DNA from: Methylovirgula sp.
GTDB lineage: Bacteria; Pseudomonadota; Alphaproteobacteria; Rhizobiales; Beijerinckiaceae
DNA: 64,000 bases
Assembly (NCBI RefSeq): GCF_037200945.1
Contig: NZ_JBBCGP010000001.1
Coordinates: 930,001-994,000, forward strand
Direction of reading: 5' to 3'
Both the position numbers and the translations under genes were made by a program. How positions within the stretch are numbered: position 1 is the stretch's first letter; each line of letters starts with the position of its first letter. The notes below the pieces were generated by a model that had not been told where the DNA came from, did no database searches, and saw only the letters and a program-made list of their open reading frames with translations. Of this stretch, positions 45,080 through 53,656 are shown one piece after another.

Positions 45080-45853
45080 TCAGGCTTTGAAAGGCCCGAA
45101 GCGCAAGAGGCCCGCGCCATTGATCTTCAGCCAGGCTTCGGCGCGCTCGACATGCGCGGAAAGCTTGCCGAGGATTTTCCAGAACGCCGGCGAATGGTTC
45201 ATGTGAACGAGATGCGCGACTTCATGGGCCGCGAGATAGTCGAGCACATAGCTCGGCGCCATAATCAGCCGCCACGAGAAATTAAGCGCACCAGTCGATG
45301 AGCACGAACCCCAGCGGCTCGTCGTGTCGCGCAGAGTGATCCTGCGCGGGCTGACTCCGAGCTTACCTGCGTGGCGCGCAACGGCCGTCTCGATGTCGCG
45401 TCTGGCCTCGCGCATCAGAAAATCCTGCACGCGCCGCGCGACATGCGCCCGCTCGCCCGCCACGCACAGCATCGGCAGACTCTTGTCGCTTTGCGGATCT
45501 GGCGCCGCCTCGATCCATGCGGTGCCCCGCTGATGCGGACGTTCGACGATGCGATGATTGATTCCTCGGACAGGCACGATCTCGCCTGCGCCGAACGGCA
45601 TCGGCGCAGGCAATCGTTGCAAGCGCACACCGATCCACGCAGCGTGCCGCTCGACGAAATTGCGCGCGCCAATGACCGAACCGCGCGGCGGCATCGTAAG
45701 CACCACATCGCGCGTCGCGGCGCGCACGCGCAGTGTGAAACGTCGAGCGGTGCTGATGCGCTTCAACGCAATTCGAAACGTTTCGCCGGCGTGCGAAACC
45801 TCGATAAAGGCGAGGTCAGATGTTCTCGGTGCGTTCTTGCGAGCTTCCGGCAT
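45080..45853 (-). CDS. YgjP/SprT-like metal-dependent hydrolase (DUF45)
   Basis: 257 residues. Zinc motif HEVAHLVHMNHSPAFWKIL (HExxH plus the downstream histidine) and upstream segment TSRWGSCSSTGALNFSWRL identify the YgjP/DUF45 group. Some members act as UTP pyrophosphatases, others are annotated as M48-like peptidases; function here is undetermined. Cytoplasmic. Convergent with trmB, with the copy C repeat filling the gap. ATG at 45853. Confidence 0.88.
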   Translation of the reverse strand: MPEARKNAPRTSDLAFIEVSHAGETFRIALKRISTARRFTLRVRAATRDVVLTMPPRGSVIGARNFVERHAAWIGVRLQRLPAPMPFGAGEIVPVRGINHRIVERPHQRGTAWIEAAPDPQSDKSLPMLCVAGERAHVARRVQDFLMREARRDIETAVARHAGKLGVSPRRITLRDTTSRWGSCSSTGALNFSWRLIMAPSYVLDYLAAHEVAHLVHMNHSPAFWKILGKLSAHVERAEAWLKINGAGLLRFGPFKA

Positions 45854-46008
45854 GGACTGAATTTAGCCGCAGCCCGCCTGAGTCGCTACTGAATCAGCGG
45901 CTCACATTGGCGGCATTTTACCTTGGCCGCTCGGGGCACAGTCTTTTCGCGGCGCAACACAGAGGGCAGCCACGCCGCCACAGGCCAATTTACCGTGATT
46001 GCAAGAGC

Positions 46009-47280
46009 TTAGACGGGGGCGACCGCGGCATGGAACTCGCGGATTTTGGGCGCGATGAACTGCCGGTAGCGCGATCCGTTGAAGACACCGTAATGCCCGA
46101 CGTTGTCCTGCTGATAGTGAAGCTTCAGCTTGGACGGAATATTGATGCAAAGGTCCTGCGCAGCTTTGGTCTGGCCAAGGCCCGAAATATCGTCCTTCTC
46201 GCCCTCGACCGTCATCAAAGCCGTCCGGTTGATGGCGGAAAGATCGATGAACTGATTGTCGTGGGTCATCTTGCCCTCCGGCAGAAGGTGGCGCACGAAA
46301 ACGGTCTCGATCGTCTGCAAATAGAATTCCGCCGTAAGGTCCATCACCGCCAGATATTCATCGTAGAATTCGCGGTGCTTTTCGGCTGAATCGCCGTCGC
46401 CTTCCATCAGATGGTTGAACATTTCGATGTGCGCGTTGACGTGGCGGTCGAAGTTCATCGCCATGAAGCCTGAGAGCTGCAGGAAGCCCGGATAGACGAG
46501 CCGTCGCGCACCCGGATAGGGGTATGGCACCGGATGGATGCAATGGTCCTTGAACCATTTGCTGCCGCGCGATTCCGCAATTTTGTTCACGGCGGTGGGG
46601 CTGCGTCGCGTATCGATCGGGCCACCCATCAACACCATCGAAGCGGGGACGTCGGGATCGTGCTGCTTTTCGAGATGCGCAATAGCGGCAAGCAATGGCA
46701 CGGCTGGCTGGCAGACGCCGATCGTATGCAGCGGCAAGCCATCTTCCCTGGCGCTCAGAAAACGGAAAATATCGATCAGATAATCGATATAATCGGCGAG
46801 ATCGAACCCCCCGCGGGCGATCGGCACCATGCGCGCGTTGGCCCAATCGGTGATGTAAACATCGTAGAACGGCAGAAACGCCTCGACCGTGCCGCGTAGC
46901 AGCGTAGCGTAATGGCCCGACATTGGCGCGACGATGAGGAGCTTGGCCTGCGGCGCGTGGGCCCGCGGCCATTGCCGCTCGAAATGAAGGAGGCGGCAGA
47001 ACGTCCGCTCCCACACCACTGTTTCGATAATAGGGACGGTCTGTCCATCGACGAAAGTCTCATCGAGACCGAAGACGGGCTTTCCGTAGCGCCGCGTCAA
47101 TCGCTCGAAAAGCTCGGCCGAGGCGGCGACATTGCGGCCGACCGGCGTATGCGACAGCGGGTTGAGCGGGCTTTTGAACCAAACGCGAGCGATGTCCGAG
47201 ACGGCACGGGCCGGCGCCAACGCCAGATAAGCGAGCTCATGCCATTCATAGGAATAGGAATCGTTCATCGCCCTGGTCAT
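46009..47280 (-). CDS. phaZ: Intracellular polyhydroxyalkanoate depolymerase (PhaZ-type)
   Basis: Hydrolase of stored poly-3-hydroxybutyrate granules. 423 residues, alpha/beta hydrolase fold. The nucleophile elbow is GVCQP, a cysteine in place of serine, as known for the Ralstonia PhaZ1 type. Other segments are LLIVAPMSGHYATLLRGTVE and VYITDWANARMVPIARGGFD. The catalytic histidine should be in YQQDNVGHYGVFNG. The start may be ATG at 47280 or the next at 47268. Divergent from actS. Indicates the cell stores PHB, though no synthase is in the window. Confidence 0.92.
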   Translation of the reverse strand: MTRAMNDSYSYEWHELAYLALAPARAVSDIARVWFKSPLNPLSHTPVGRNVAASAELFERLTRRYGKPVFGLDETFVDGQTVPIIETVVWERTFCRLLHFERQWPRAHAPQAKLLIVAPMSGHYATLLRGTVEAFLPFYDVYITDWANARMVPIARGGFDLADYIDYLIDIFRFLSAREDGLPLHTIGVCQPAVPLLAAIAHLEKQHDPDVPASMVLMGGPIDTRRSPTAVNKIAESRGSKWFKDHCIHPVPYPYPGARRLVYPGFLQLSGFMAMNFDRHVNAHIEMFNHLMEGDGDSAEKHREFYDEYLAVMDLTAEFYLQTIETVFVRHLLPEGKMTHDNQFIDLSAINRTALMTVEGEKDDISGLGQTKAAQDLCINIPSKLKLHYQQDNVGHYGVFNGSRYRQFIAPKIREFHAAVAPV

Positions 47281-47563
47281 CCCTGATACCGCGACGGCTC
47301 ATGACCCCCGCGATTTATGTTGCAACGCAGCATTGCTATTATGGTTTCTGCCAGACCGCAATGCAATCTGGAGATTGAGCCTAGTTACAGCTAAATGCGG
47401 CAGGCAGCCCGAAGTTGCCGCCTCGCTAAAACTAGAAAGCCTCACCGCGCGGATGGGAGCACCGGCCTTGATTTTTCTCGGCGTTTGGCTCGCCAGCTGG
47501 TTATAATGGCGTGTCCGGTCACACCGGGGAAACGAAAAACCGGTGCAGCGGGCAAGGGAAACC

Positions 47564-48952
47564 ATGACGGACAGCGTTTATCTTGACCTTGGCCGACGCT
47601 CGCGCCGGCTGCGCGTCGACACGCTCGTCAAACTGCGCTGGCTCGCCGTCTTCGGCCAGCTGGCAGCAGTGCTGCTGGTCCGCTTCGGTCTCGGCTTTCC
47701 GATCCCCCTCATTCCCCTGACGATATGCCTCTTGTTCATTGCGGGCTCCGCCTGGCTCAACATCGTATTAGGCTTCCGCTACAGTCAGAGCGATCGGCTT
47801 GAGGACAAGCCGGCCGCCGCGATTCTCGGCTATGACATCATCCAGCTTGGGGCGTTGCTCTATCTCACGGGGGGGATCGAGAATCCCTTCGCGGTTCTGC
47901 TCCTCGCGCCGGTGATGATTGCCGCCGTCTCGTTTTCGCCGCGCACGACCGGCGGTCTTTTTGTCCTGATGGTGGTCGTGGCGACCGCGATCAGCTTCTT
48001 TCATTATCCGCTGCCGTGGATGCAGAATTCGCCGTTTCAAATTCCGGCGCTTTACAGTGTCGGCATCTGGGCGGCGGTCACCGTCAGCGCCGCCTTCACT
48101 GTGGTCTATGCATCGCGCATTGCCGAAGAGACCCGTAAGCTCGCCGACGCTTTCGCCGCGACCGAGCTCGTCATTGCGCGCGAGCAACTCTTGAGTCAGC
48201 TCGATGGACTCGCCGCAGCAGCGGCGCACGAACTCGGCACGCCGCTCGCGACGATCAGCATTGCGGCGAAGGAGTTGCGCCAACAGCTTCCGGCCGGCGA
48301 TCACGATGACGATGTCGGCCTCATCATCCAGGAGGTGGGCCGCTGCCGCAGCATCCTCAGCAAGCTTGCCTCGCTCGGCGAGGATGAACCCGCCAATATC
48401 CTGCAGGAGATGAACCTCGATCTCTTGATCGAAGAAGCGGCCGGCCCCTATCGCGGCTTCGACATCGCGATCAACGTGGTGAAGAACGGCACGGCGCCCG
48501 AGCCCATCTGCCGGCGCAATCCCGGTCTGCTGTACGGACTTGGAAATCTCATCGAGAACGCCACCGACTTCGCCAAGTCCGAAGTGCGCGTCATCGCGCG
48601 GTGGAACAAGAACATCCTCGAGATCACGATCGAGGACGACGGGCCCGGATTTTCGCCGGACGTCATCGGCCGTATCGGCGAACCCTATGTCACGACACGC
48701 GCTGACCGGCATATCAAGCACGAGGCGGATTCAGGCCTCGGTCTCGGCCTCTTTATCGCCAAAACGCTGCTCGAACGTTCCGGCGCGACAGTCGTCACCA
48801 GCAATAGGTTGCCGCCGCAATCGGGTGCGCGCATTACTATGCGTTGGGACCGGGCACGCTTCGAGTCCAACGCATTGTCCGCAGCCGCCTTGGCCGCGCG
48901 GCTGGCGCCGCGTCCTGAAACGGGGCAGATCTCGCAGCACCCGGCCCATTGA
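47564..48952 (+). CDS. actS: Redox sensor histidine kinase ActS/RegB
   Basis: Membrane kinase of the RegBA/ActSR global redox system that controls respiration, carbon and nitrogen fixation genes. 462 residues: about six transmembrane helices to residue 185, the quinone-binding heptapeptide GGIENPF at 103-109, phosphoacceptor H222 in AAHELGTPLATIS, a cysteine C261 in GRCRSILSKL placed as the RegB redox cysteine (39 residues after the histidine), and an ATPase domain with N, G1 (DDGPGFSP) and G2 (GLGLGLFIAK) boxes. ATG at 47564 chosen; TATAAT at 47502-47507 may be a -10 box. Regulator follows at 49058. Confidence 0.94.
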   Translation: MTDSVYLDLGRRSRRLRVDTLVKLRWLAVFGQLAAVLLVRFGLGFPIPLIPLTICLLFIAGSAWLNIVLGFRYSQSDRLEDKPAAAILGYDIIQLGALLYLTGGIENPFAVLLLAPVMIAAVSFSPRTTGGLFVLMVVVATAISFFHYPLPWMQNSPFQIPALYSVGIWAAVTVSAAFTVVYASRIAEETRKLADAFAATELVIAREQLLSQLDGLAAAAAHELGTPLATISIAAKELRQQLPAGDHDDDVGLIIQEVGRCRSILSKLASLGEDEPANILQEMNLDLLIEEAAGPYRGFDIAINVVKNGTAPEPICRRNPGLLYGLGNLIENATDFAKSEVRVIARWNKNILEITIEDDGPGFSPDVIGRIGEPYVTTRADRHIKHEADSGLGLGLFIAKTLLERSGATVVTSNRLPPQSGARITMRWDRARFESNALSAAALAARLAPRPETGQISQHPAH

Positions 48953-49057
48953 AGATGATTGCCATTTCGCTCTGGCATCGGCAAAAAGGCCAAGAAGGCG
49001 AATTAGCCATTCTAGCGCGCGCCAAACCGGCTTAACATAGCCAAGAGGCTCTGACTT

Positions 49058-49657
49058 ATGACGAAAACAGACCCCTTTGAACCGGAACCGGGGGCCAGGG
49101 TGGAAACAATATCGATTTTAAACGAGGCGTCCGAAGACAAGACGCTGCTGGTCGTCGATGACGATCGGGCGTTTCTGACGCGACTCGCGCGAGCGATGGA
49201 AGGACGCGGCTTCATTGTGACGATCGCGCAATCGGTCGCCGAGGGCCTCGCTGTCATTGCGCATCAACCGCCGGCCTTCGCCGTGATCGACATGCGGCTT
49301 GCTGACGGCAACGGCCTCGACGTCATCTCGGAGCTGAAGGCCAAGCGGCCCGAGGCGCGCGCGATCATCCTCACGGGCTATGGCAACATCGTCACCGCCG
49401 TGACGGCGGTGAAGCTCGGCGCTTTCGATTATCTCGCGAAGCCCGCGGATGCCGACGACATTTACGCCGCGCTGATGGCGACGCATCACGACAAGGCCGA
49501 AGTGCCGGAAAATCCGATGTCCGCCGATCGCGTGCGCTGGGAGCACATCCAGCGCATCTACGAGCTTTGCGGCCGCAATGTTTCGGAGACAGCACGCCGG
49601 CTCAACATGCACCGGCGGACGTTGCAGCGCATTCTCGCCAAACGCGCGCCGCGCTGA
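49058..49657 (+). CDS. actR: Response regulator ActR/RegA
   Basis: Partner of ActS. 199 residues. Receiver domain with VVDDDRAF acidic pocket, phosphoacceptor D78 in FAVIDMRLADG, conserved T in ILTGYGN and K in LAKPADADD; then a Fis-type HTH (CGRNVSETARRLNMHRRTLQ). The short length and lack of an AAA+ domain are typical of RegA. Slightly longer N-terminus than RegA of Rhodobacter. Convergent with mmcB, with a hairpin repeat between. Confidence 0.95.
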   Translation: MTKTDPFEPEPGARVETISILNEASEDKTLLVVDDDRAFLTRLARAMEGRGFIVTIAQSVAEGLAVIAHQPPAFAVIDMRLADGNGLDVISELKAKRPEARAIILTGYGNIVTAVTAVKLGAFDYLAKPADADDIYAALMATHHDKAEVPENPMSADRVRWEHIQRIYELCGRNVSETARRLNMHRRTLQRILAKRAPR

Positions 49658-49671
49658 CTTGCCTTTTTAAC

Positions 49672-49717
49672 GCATCGGAATTGCCCGAAAACCGCTTCAC
49701 ACTTTTCGGTCCGATGC
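49672..49717 (-). repeat. Intergenic hairpin repeat, copy B (inverted)
   Basis: Read on the minus strand it repeats copy A: outer GCATCGG/CCGATGC, inner CCGAAAA/TTTTCGG, identical loop GTGTGAAGCGG. It begins one base after the mmcB TAA on that strand and ends 14 bases from the actR stop codon, so it may serve as a transcription end for both genes. Confidence 0.85.
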
Positions 49718-49718
49718 T

Positions 49719-50201
49719 TTAGAGCGGCCCGAAGCTCAATATCTCCGGGTCGGTCAGCCCATGCAGCCGGTGCGCCGCGGCGTGTGCGAAACGCATCAGC
49801 ATGGCCCGGCGCGTCGCTGCTGGGAGACGGTGCTCCGGCGCCTCACGCAAGACCGCCGCGCCGAACGCATCGGCGACAATCAACCCGGCTTCAGCGGGCA
49901 TGATCTCCGGCGCGAGATTGTCTGAAATCGCGAAATAGAGCCGGTCGCAATGCGCGCGATAATCCGGCCATTTCTGATCGGCACGGAAATCCGCGAGCGA
50001 CGATTTGATCTCGACAATGACGATCGTCCCGTCTGTGGCCAAAGCGACCAGATCGGCGCGTCGGCCGCTCGCCAGCGGCAATTCTGTCACGGTCGAGAAA
50101 CGCAAATTGCGCAAGAGGCGCCGCGTGCCGCGGGCAATGGCCAAGGCCATTTCCGATTGGCGGCCATCGGTGACAACCGCCAGAGACCCGACATGCGGCA
50201 T
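49719..50201 (-). CDS. mmcB: MmcB-family DNA repair protein
   Basis: 160-residue protein with a PD-(D/E)xK-like core: GRRADLVALATDGTIVIVEI followed by KSSLADF holds the D and ExK residues of a nuclease fold. The MmcB family is linked to damage survival in alphaproteobacteria and is often LexA controlled; I see no LexA box here. ATG at 50201; the longer frame to 50375 overlaps ubiK. Seven bases after the ubiK stop, same strand. Confidence 0.88.
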   Translation of the reverse strand: MPHVGSLAVVTDGRQSEMALAIARGTRRLLRNLRFSTVTELPLASGRRADLVALATDGTIVIVEIKSSLADFRADQKWPDYRAHCDRLYFAISDNLAPEIMPAEAGLIVADAFGAAVLREAPEHRLPAATRRAMLMRFAHAAAHRLHGLTDPEILSFGPL

Positions 50202-50208
50202 GGACCTC

Positions 50209-50475
50209 TCAGGCGCCTGCGGTCGCGCCAAGTTTGGCTTCGAGCGTTTCGATTCGCTTCCGCAGCCGGTCGTTGTCGTCGCGCGCGGCGACCGCCATGT
50301 CGCGCACGGCTTCGAATTCCTCGCGGCTGACGACATCCATCGCAGACAGAAGCCGCTCCGCCTGTGCTTTGACAACGCTTTCCGCCTCGCGGCGCACGCC
50401 CTGCGCCATCTCGGTCGCGTCGCTCACCAGCTTGCTGAAATCATTGAATACATTGCTGCGGGTATCGGGCATCAC
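50209..50475 (-). CDS. ubiK: UbiK-like accessory factor (BMFP domain)
   Basis: 88-residue coiled-coil protein: an amphipathic N-terminal helix (MMPDTRSNVFNDFSKLVSDA) and a C-terminal heptad region VSREEFEAVRDMAVAARDDN. Matches the BMFP family, whose enterobacterial member UbiK assists ubiquinone biosynthesis. CGGAG precedes the ATG. Divergent from lgt. Confidence 0.9.
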   Translation of the reverse strand: MMPDTRSNVFNDFSKLVSDATEMAQGVRREAESVVKAQAERLLSAMDVVSREEFEAVRDMAVAARDDNDRLRKRIETLEAKLGATAGA

Positions 50476-50604
50476 GCGCTCCGTGGGTCATCCGTTCTCT
50501 TTATGTTGCGCGTTTTCGCATTTGCCGCAAGCCTTGACCTCAAGCCTTGACCTTCCCGCTCGCGCGTCGCATCACCGCCGCAGAGATCAGGCGGGCTCGG
50601 GCGG

Positions 50605-51417
50605 ATGCTGCTTCTTATTCCCTATCCAGTCATCAATCCGATCCTGGTGAATATCGGCCCGCTGCCTATCCGCTGGTATGCGCTGGCCTATATCGTCGGG
50701 ATCATTTCCGGCTGGGCGTACGTGCGCCATCTCGTCGGCAAGGATTCGCTTTGGGGACGCGTGCCGCATCCAAGCCAGGCCAGCATTGACGATCTCGTCG
50801 TCTATGTCGCCTTCGGCATCATTCTCGGCGGCCGCCTCGGCTATGTGCTCTTCTATAATCTGCCGGTCTATCTCGCCCATCCGCTCGAAATCTTCGCCGT
50901 CTGGAAAGGCGGGATGTCGTTTCACGGCGGCCTCATCGGCGCCATGCTCGGCATCATCCTCTTTGCACGCCGTGTTGGCGTGCCAATTCTGGCAGTCATG
51001 GATGCAACGGCGGCATCGGTGCCGATCGGCCTCGCGCTCGGCAGGCTCGCCAATTTCATCAAGCCTGAACTCTGGGGACGGCATACAGACGTGCCCTGGG
51101 CGATGATCTTTCCCGGATCGGACGGCCAACCGCGTCATCCAAGCCAGCTCTACGAAGCCGGCCTTGAAGGCGTGGTGCTGTTCTTCATTCTTATGCTTGC
51201 GATCCGCCTCGGCGCATTGAAACGTCCGGGATTGGCAACCGGCATTTTCGCGCTCGGCTATGGAATGGCGCGGATCATCTGCGAATTCTTCCGTGAGCCC
51301 GATCCGCAGCTTGGCTTTCTCTTCGGTGGCGCAACGATGGGCATGTTGCTGTCGGTGCCCTTGATCCTCGCCGGTCTTGTCTTGATCTTTTATGCGGCGC
51401 GCGGACGCTCCGCTTGA
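50605..51417 (+). CDS. lgt: Prolipoprotein diacylglyceryl transferase
   Basis: First lipoprotein-modifying enzyme. 270 residues, seven transmembrane helices. Conserved GGRLGYVLFY, MSFHGGLIGA with the essential histidine, and the signature GRLANFIKPELWGRHTD (usual form GRxGNFxNxExxG). Final helix near 245-265. midA starts within its stop codon region. ATG at 50605; the next enzyme of the pathway present in this window is lnt at 40.6 kb. Confidence 0.96.
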   Translation: MLLLIPYPVINPILVNIGPLPIRWYALAYIVGIISGWAYVRHLVGKDSLWGRVPHPSQASIDDLVVYVAFGIILGGRLGYVLFYNLPVYLAHPLEIFAVWKGGMSFHGGLIGAMLGIILFARRVGVPILAVMDATAASVPIGLALGRLANFIKPELWGRHTDVPWAMIFPGSDGQPRHPSQLYEAGLEGVVLFFILMLAIRLGALKRPGLATGIFALGYGMARIICEFFREPDPQLGFLFGGATMGMLLSVPLILAGLVLIFYAARGRSA

Positions 51418-52514
51418 ACGCGCTTGCGCAAGAGATCGCGGCGATGATCGCGGCCGACGGGCCAATCAGTATCGAACGTTTCATGATGCTCGCCTTGCAG
51501 CATCCGCGCTACGGGTACTACCGTACGAAACTGCCGATCGGCGCTGCAGGCGATTTCATCACCGCGCCAGAAATCCATCAGATGTTCGGCGAATTGATTG
51601 GCCTGTGGGCGGTCGAAGTCTGGCATCAGATGGGCGAACCAACGCCGTTTCGCTTGATCGAACTCGGTCCGGGGCGCGGCACATTGATGGCGGACATGCT
51701 GCGGGCGGCGCGCCTGCGGCCGGCATTTCTGCAAGCTGCCGACATCCATCTTGTCGAAGCAAGCGAAGCGCTCATGGACGTGCAACGCGCGAATTTGGGC
51801 GGCACGCCTGCGACATGGCACCCGTCGATCGACGCTTTGCCCGAAGGACCGGCAATCATTATCGCCAACGAATTCTTCGATGCACTGCCTATCCGCCAAT
51901 ATGTTCTGACCGGCGAAGGGCTTTGCGAACGCGTCGTCGGTCTTGATGCCAATGACGCACTTTGTTTCGGGCTGGTGCTGACCAGCGCACCTGCCGCGAC
52001 ATCGGCCGCACATGGTGCGATGCTCGAGGTGGGCGCGGCGGCGCAAGCCATGACGCGCGACCTCGCGGCGCGCCTTATCGCAATGCCTGGCGCGCTTCTC
52101 GCTATCGATTATGGCTATATGCGCCCCGGCAGCGGTGACACGTTGCAGGCCTTGCGGCATCATCAATCGGACGATCCGCTACGTGCACCGGGCGAAGCCG
52201 ATCTCACCGCGTTTGTCGATTTCGCTGCTCTGGGACGTGCGGCAACGAGCGAAGGCGCCGCCGTCTACGGCCCGATCGGCCAAGGCAAGTTTCTCGCGCG
52301 GCTCGGCATTTTCGAGCGTGCAGCGTCTTTGAAGCGCAAGGCGACGCCCGAGCAGACGGCAGCAATCGACGCCGCCCTTGCACGTCTCGCGCGGCCGGGC
52401 CCGCAGAGCGGACCGAACGCCAGCATGGCGGAGCTGTTTAAGGTTTTGGCAATCATGTCGCCAGATCTTCCCGTGCCGCCCGGCTTCGACGCAATCGCAG
52501 GACAGGACGCATGA
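51414..52514 (+). CDS. MidA/NDUFAF7-type SAM methyltransferase (DUF185)
   Basis: 366 residues. SAM-binding region FRLIELGPGRGTLMADMLRA and family block GDFITAPEIHQMFGELIGLW with IIANEFFDALPIRQYV. The mitochondrial homologue NDUFAF7 methylates an arginine of the complex I NDUFS2 subunit, so a complex I assembly role is possible. Starts with TTG at 51414 overlapping the lgt stop as TTGA. pgeF follows with a 4-base overlap. Confidence 0.9.
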   Translation: MNALAQEIAAMIAADGPISIERFMMLALQHPRYGYYRTKLPIGAAGDFITAPEIHQMFGELIGLWAVEVWHQMGEPTPFRLIELGPGRGTLMADMLRAARLRPAFLQAADIHLVEASEALMDVQRANLGGTPATWHPSIDALPEGPAIIIANEFFDALPIRQYVLTGEGLCERVVGLDANDALCFGLVLTSAPAATSAAHGAMLEVGAAAQAMTRDLAARLIAMPGALLAIDYGYMRPGSGDTLQALRHHQSDDPLRAPGEADLTAFVDFAALGRAATSEGAAVYGPIGQGKFLARLGIFERAASLKRKATPEQTAAIDAALARLARPGPQSGPNASMAELFKVLAIMSPDLPVPPGFDAIAGQDA

Positions 52515-53284
52515 AGGCCGAAGCCGTCGAACTCGACATCTTGAAAACGCCGGGGCTGGCGCATGGATTTTTCACCCGCCGCGGCGGCGTCTCGCAGGGT
52601 GTCTATGACTCACTCGACGGCGGCGTCGGCTCGAAAGACGACCCCGCGCATGTCGCCGAGAATCGCGCCCGCATGGCGCAAAGGCTTGGCATCGCGGCGG
52701 AGCATCTGCTCGTGCCGTTCCAAATTCATTCGGCCGACGCCCACGCCGTAAGGGCGCCTTTCGCAAATGGCGAGCGACCTAGATGCGATGGGCTCGTTAG
52801 CGCGACGCGCGGCCTCGGCCTTGGTGTCACCGGCGCCGATTGCGGCATCGTGCTCTTCGCCGATCGTGAACGTCAGATCATCGGCGCCGCGCATGCCGGC
52901 TGGAAAGGTGCGCTGACCGGCGTGCTTGAGGCGACGATTGCCGCGATGGAGGCCATCGGTGCGCAGCGCCAAACCATCGTCGCGGGGCTAGGGCCGATGA
53001 TCGGACCTCAGTCCTACGAAGTGGGGCCAGAATTTTTCGCCCGCTTTCTCGAAGCCACGCCAGATAACGCGCAATTTTTCAGGCCGTCGGCGCGCGCGGC
53101 GCATTTCATGTTCGATTTACCAAGCTTTATAAATTTTCGTCTGCGAGCGGCCGGCATTGGGGATGTCGAAGACTGCGGCATCGACACCTATGCTGACGAA
53201 GCGCGCTGTTTTTCTTACCGGCGTTCCGTGCATCGCAGCGAACCGGATTATGGCCGCCTCGTCGCCGCGATCGCGCTCGTCTGA
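52511..53284 (+). CDS. pgeF: Peptidoglycan editing factor PgeF (YfiH family)
   Basis: 257-residue cytoplasmic amidase/oxidase that removes L-Ser misincorporated in the first stem position of peptidoglycan precursors. Typical motifs: HGFFTRRGGVSQGVYDSL, the zinc-binding H in QIHSADAH, TGADCGIVLFAD and GAAHAGWKGALTGVLEATI. Length normal. Last gene of the lgt-midA-pgeF group. Confidence 0.92.
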   Translation: MKAEAVELDILKTPGLAHGFFTRRGGVSQGVYDSLDGGVGSKDDPAHVAENRARMAQRLGIAAEHLLVPFQIHSADAHAVRAPFANGERPRCDGLVSATRGLGLGVTGADCGIVLFADRERQIIGAAHAGWKGALTGVLEATIAAMEAIGAQRQTIVAGLGPMIGPQSYEVGPEFFARFLEATPDNAQFFRPSARAAHFMFDLPSFINFRLRAAGIGDVEDCGIDTYADEARCFSYRRSVHRSEPDYGRLVAAIALV

Positions 53285-53292
53285 TCTTCCGG

Positions 53293-53565
53293 TTAGTCCG
53301 CGAGGACGGTTGAATAGGCGGCGAGCGCCGCGTTGAGCATGCCGCCGGAATAGGCGGAATCGTCCGGCTGCACGAGGCAAAGGGTCGCCATGCTGGCGCC
53401 CGTGCTACCACGCACCGGCGAGGCCGCGACCGTCGGGGCCTGCAGCGCGACAACCGCGTCGGAAAGCTCCTTCGACTGCTGCAAGAGCGTCTTCTGCTGC
53501 GCGACTTGCGCAACAGCGCTCCGGTAAAATTGCGGCGTGTCGAATCCGGCCCCGGATAATGCCAT
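53293..53565 (-). CDS. Small conserved-looking protein, function unknown
   Basis: 90 residues: MALSGAGFDTPQFYRSAVAQ, then a glutamine-rich helix (VAQQKTLLQQSKELSDAVVA) and an Ala/Ser/Thr-rich second half. No recognised motif. GAGGGAAAC before the ATG supports expression. Ends 9 bases from the convergent pgeF gene. Confidence 0.6.
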   Translation of the reverse strand: MALSGAGFDTPQFYRSAVAQVAQQKTLLQQSKELSDAVVALQAPTVAASPVRGSTGASMATLCLVQPDDSAYSGGMLNAALAAYSTVLAD

Positions 53566-53656
53566 GAAGTTTCCCTCTTTTGTGGTTACGTTATAGCTCC
53601 GATGGCTTCATCGACCTTTTTTGCAACATTTAAAATTTTAACGACCCGCGCGAAAA

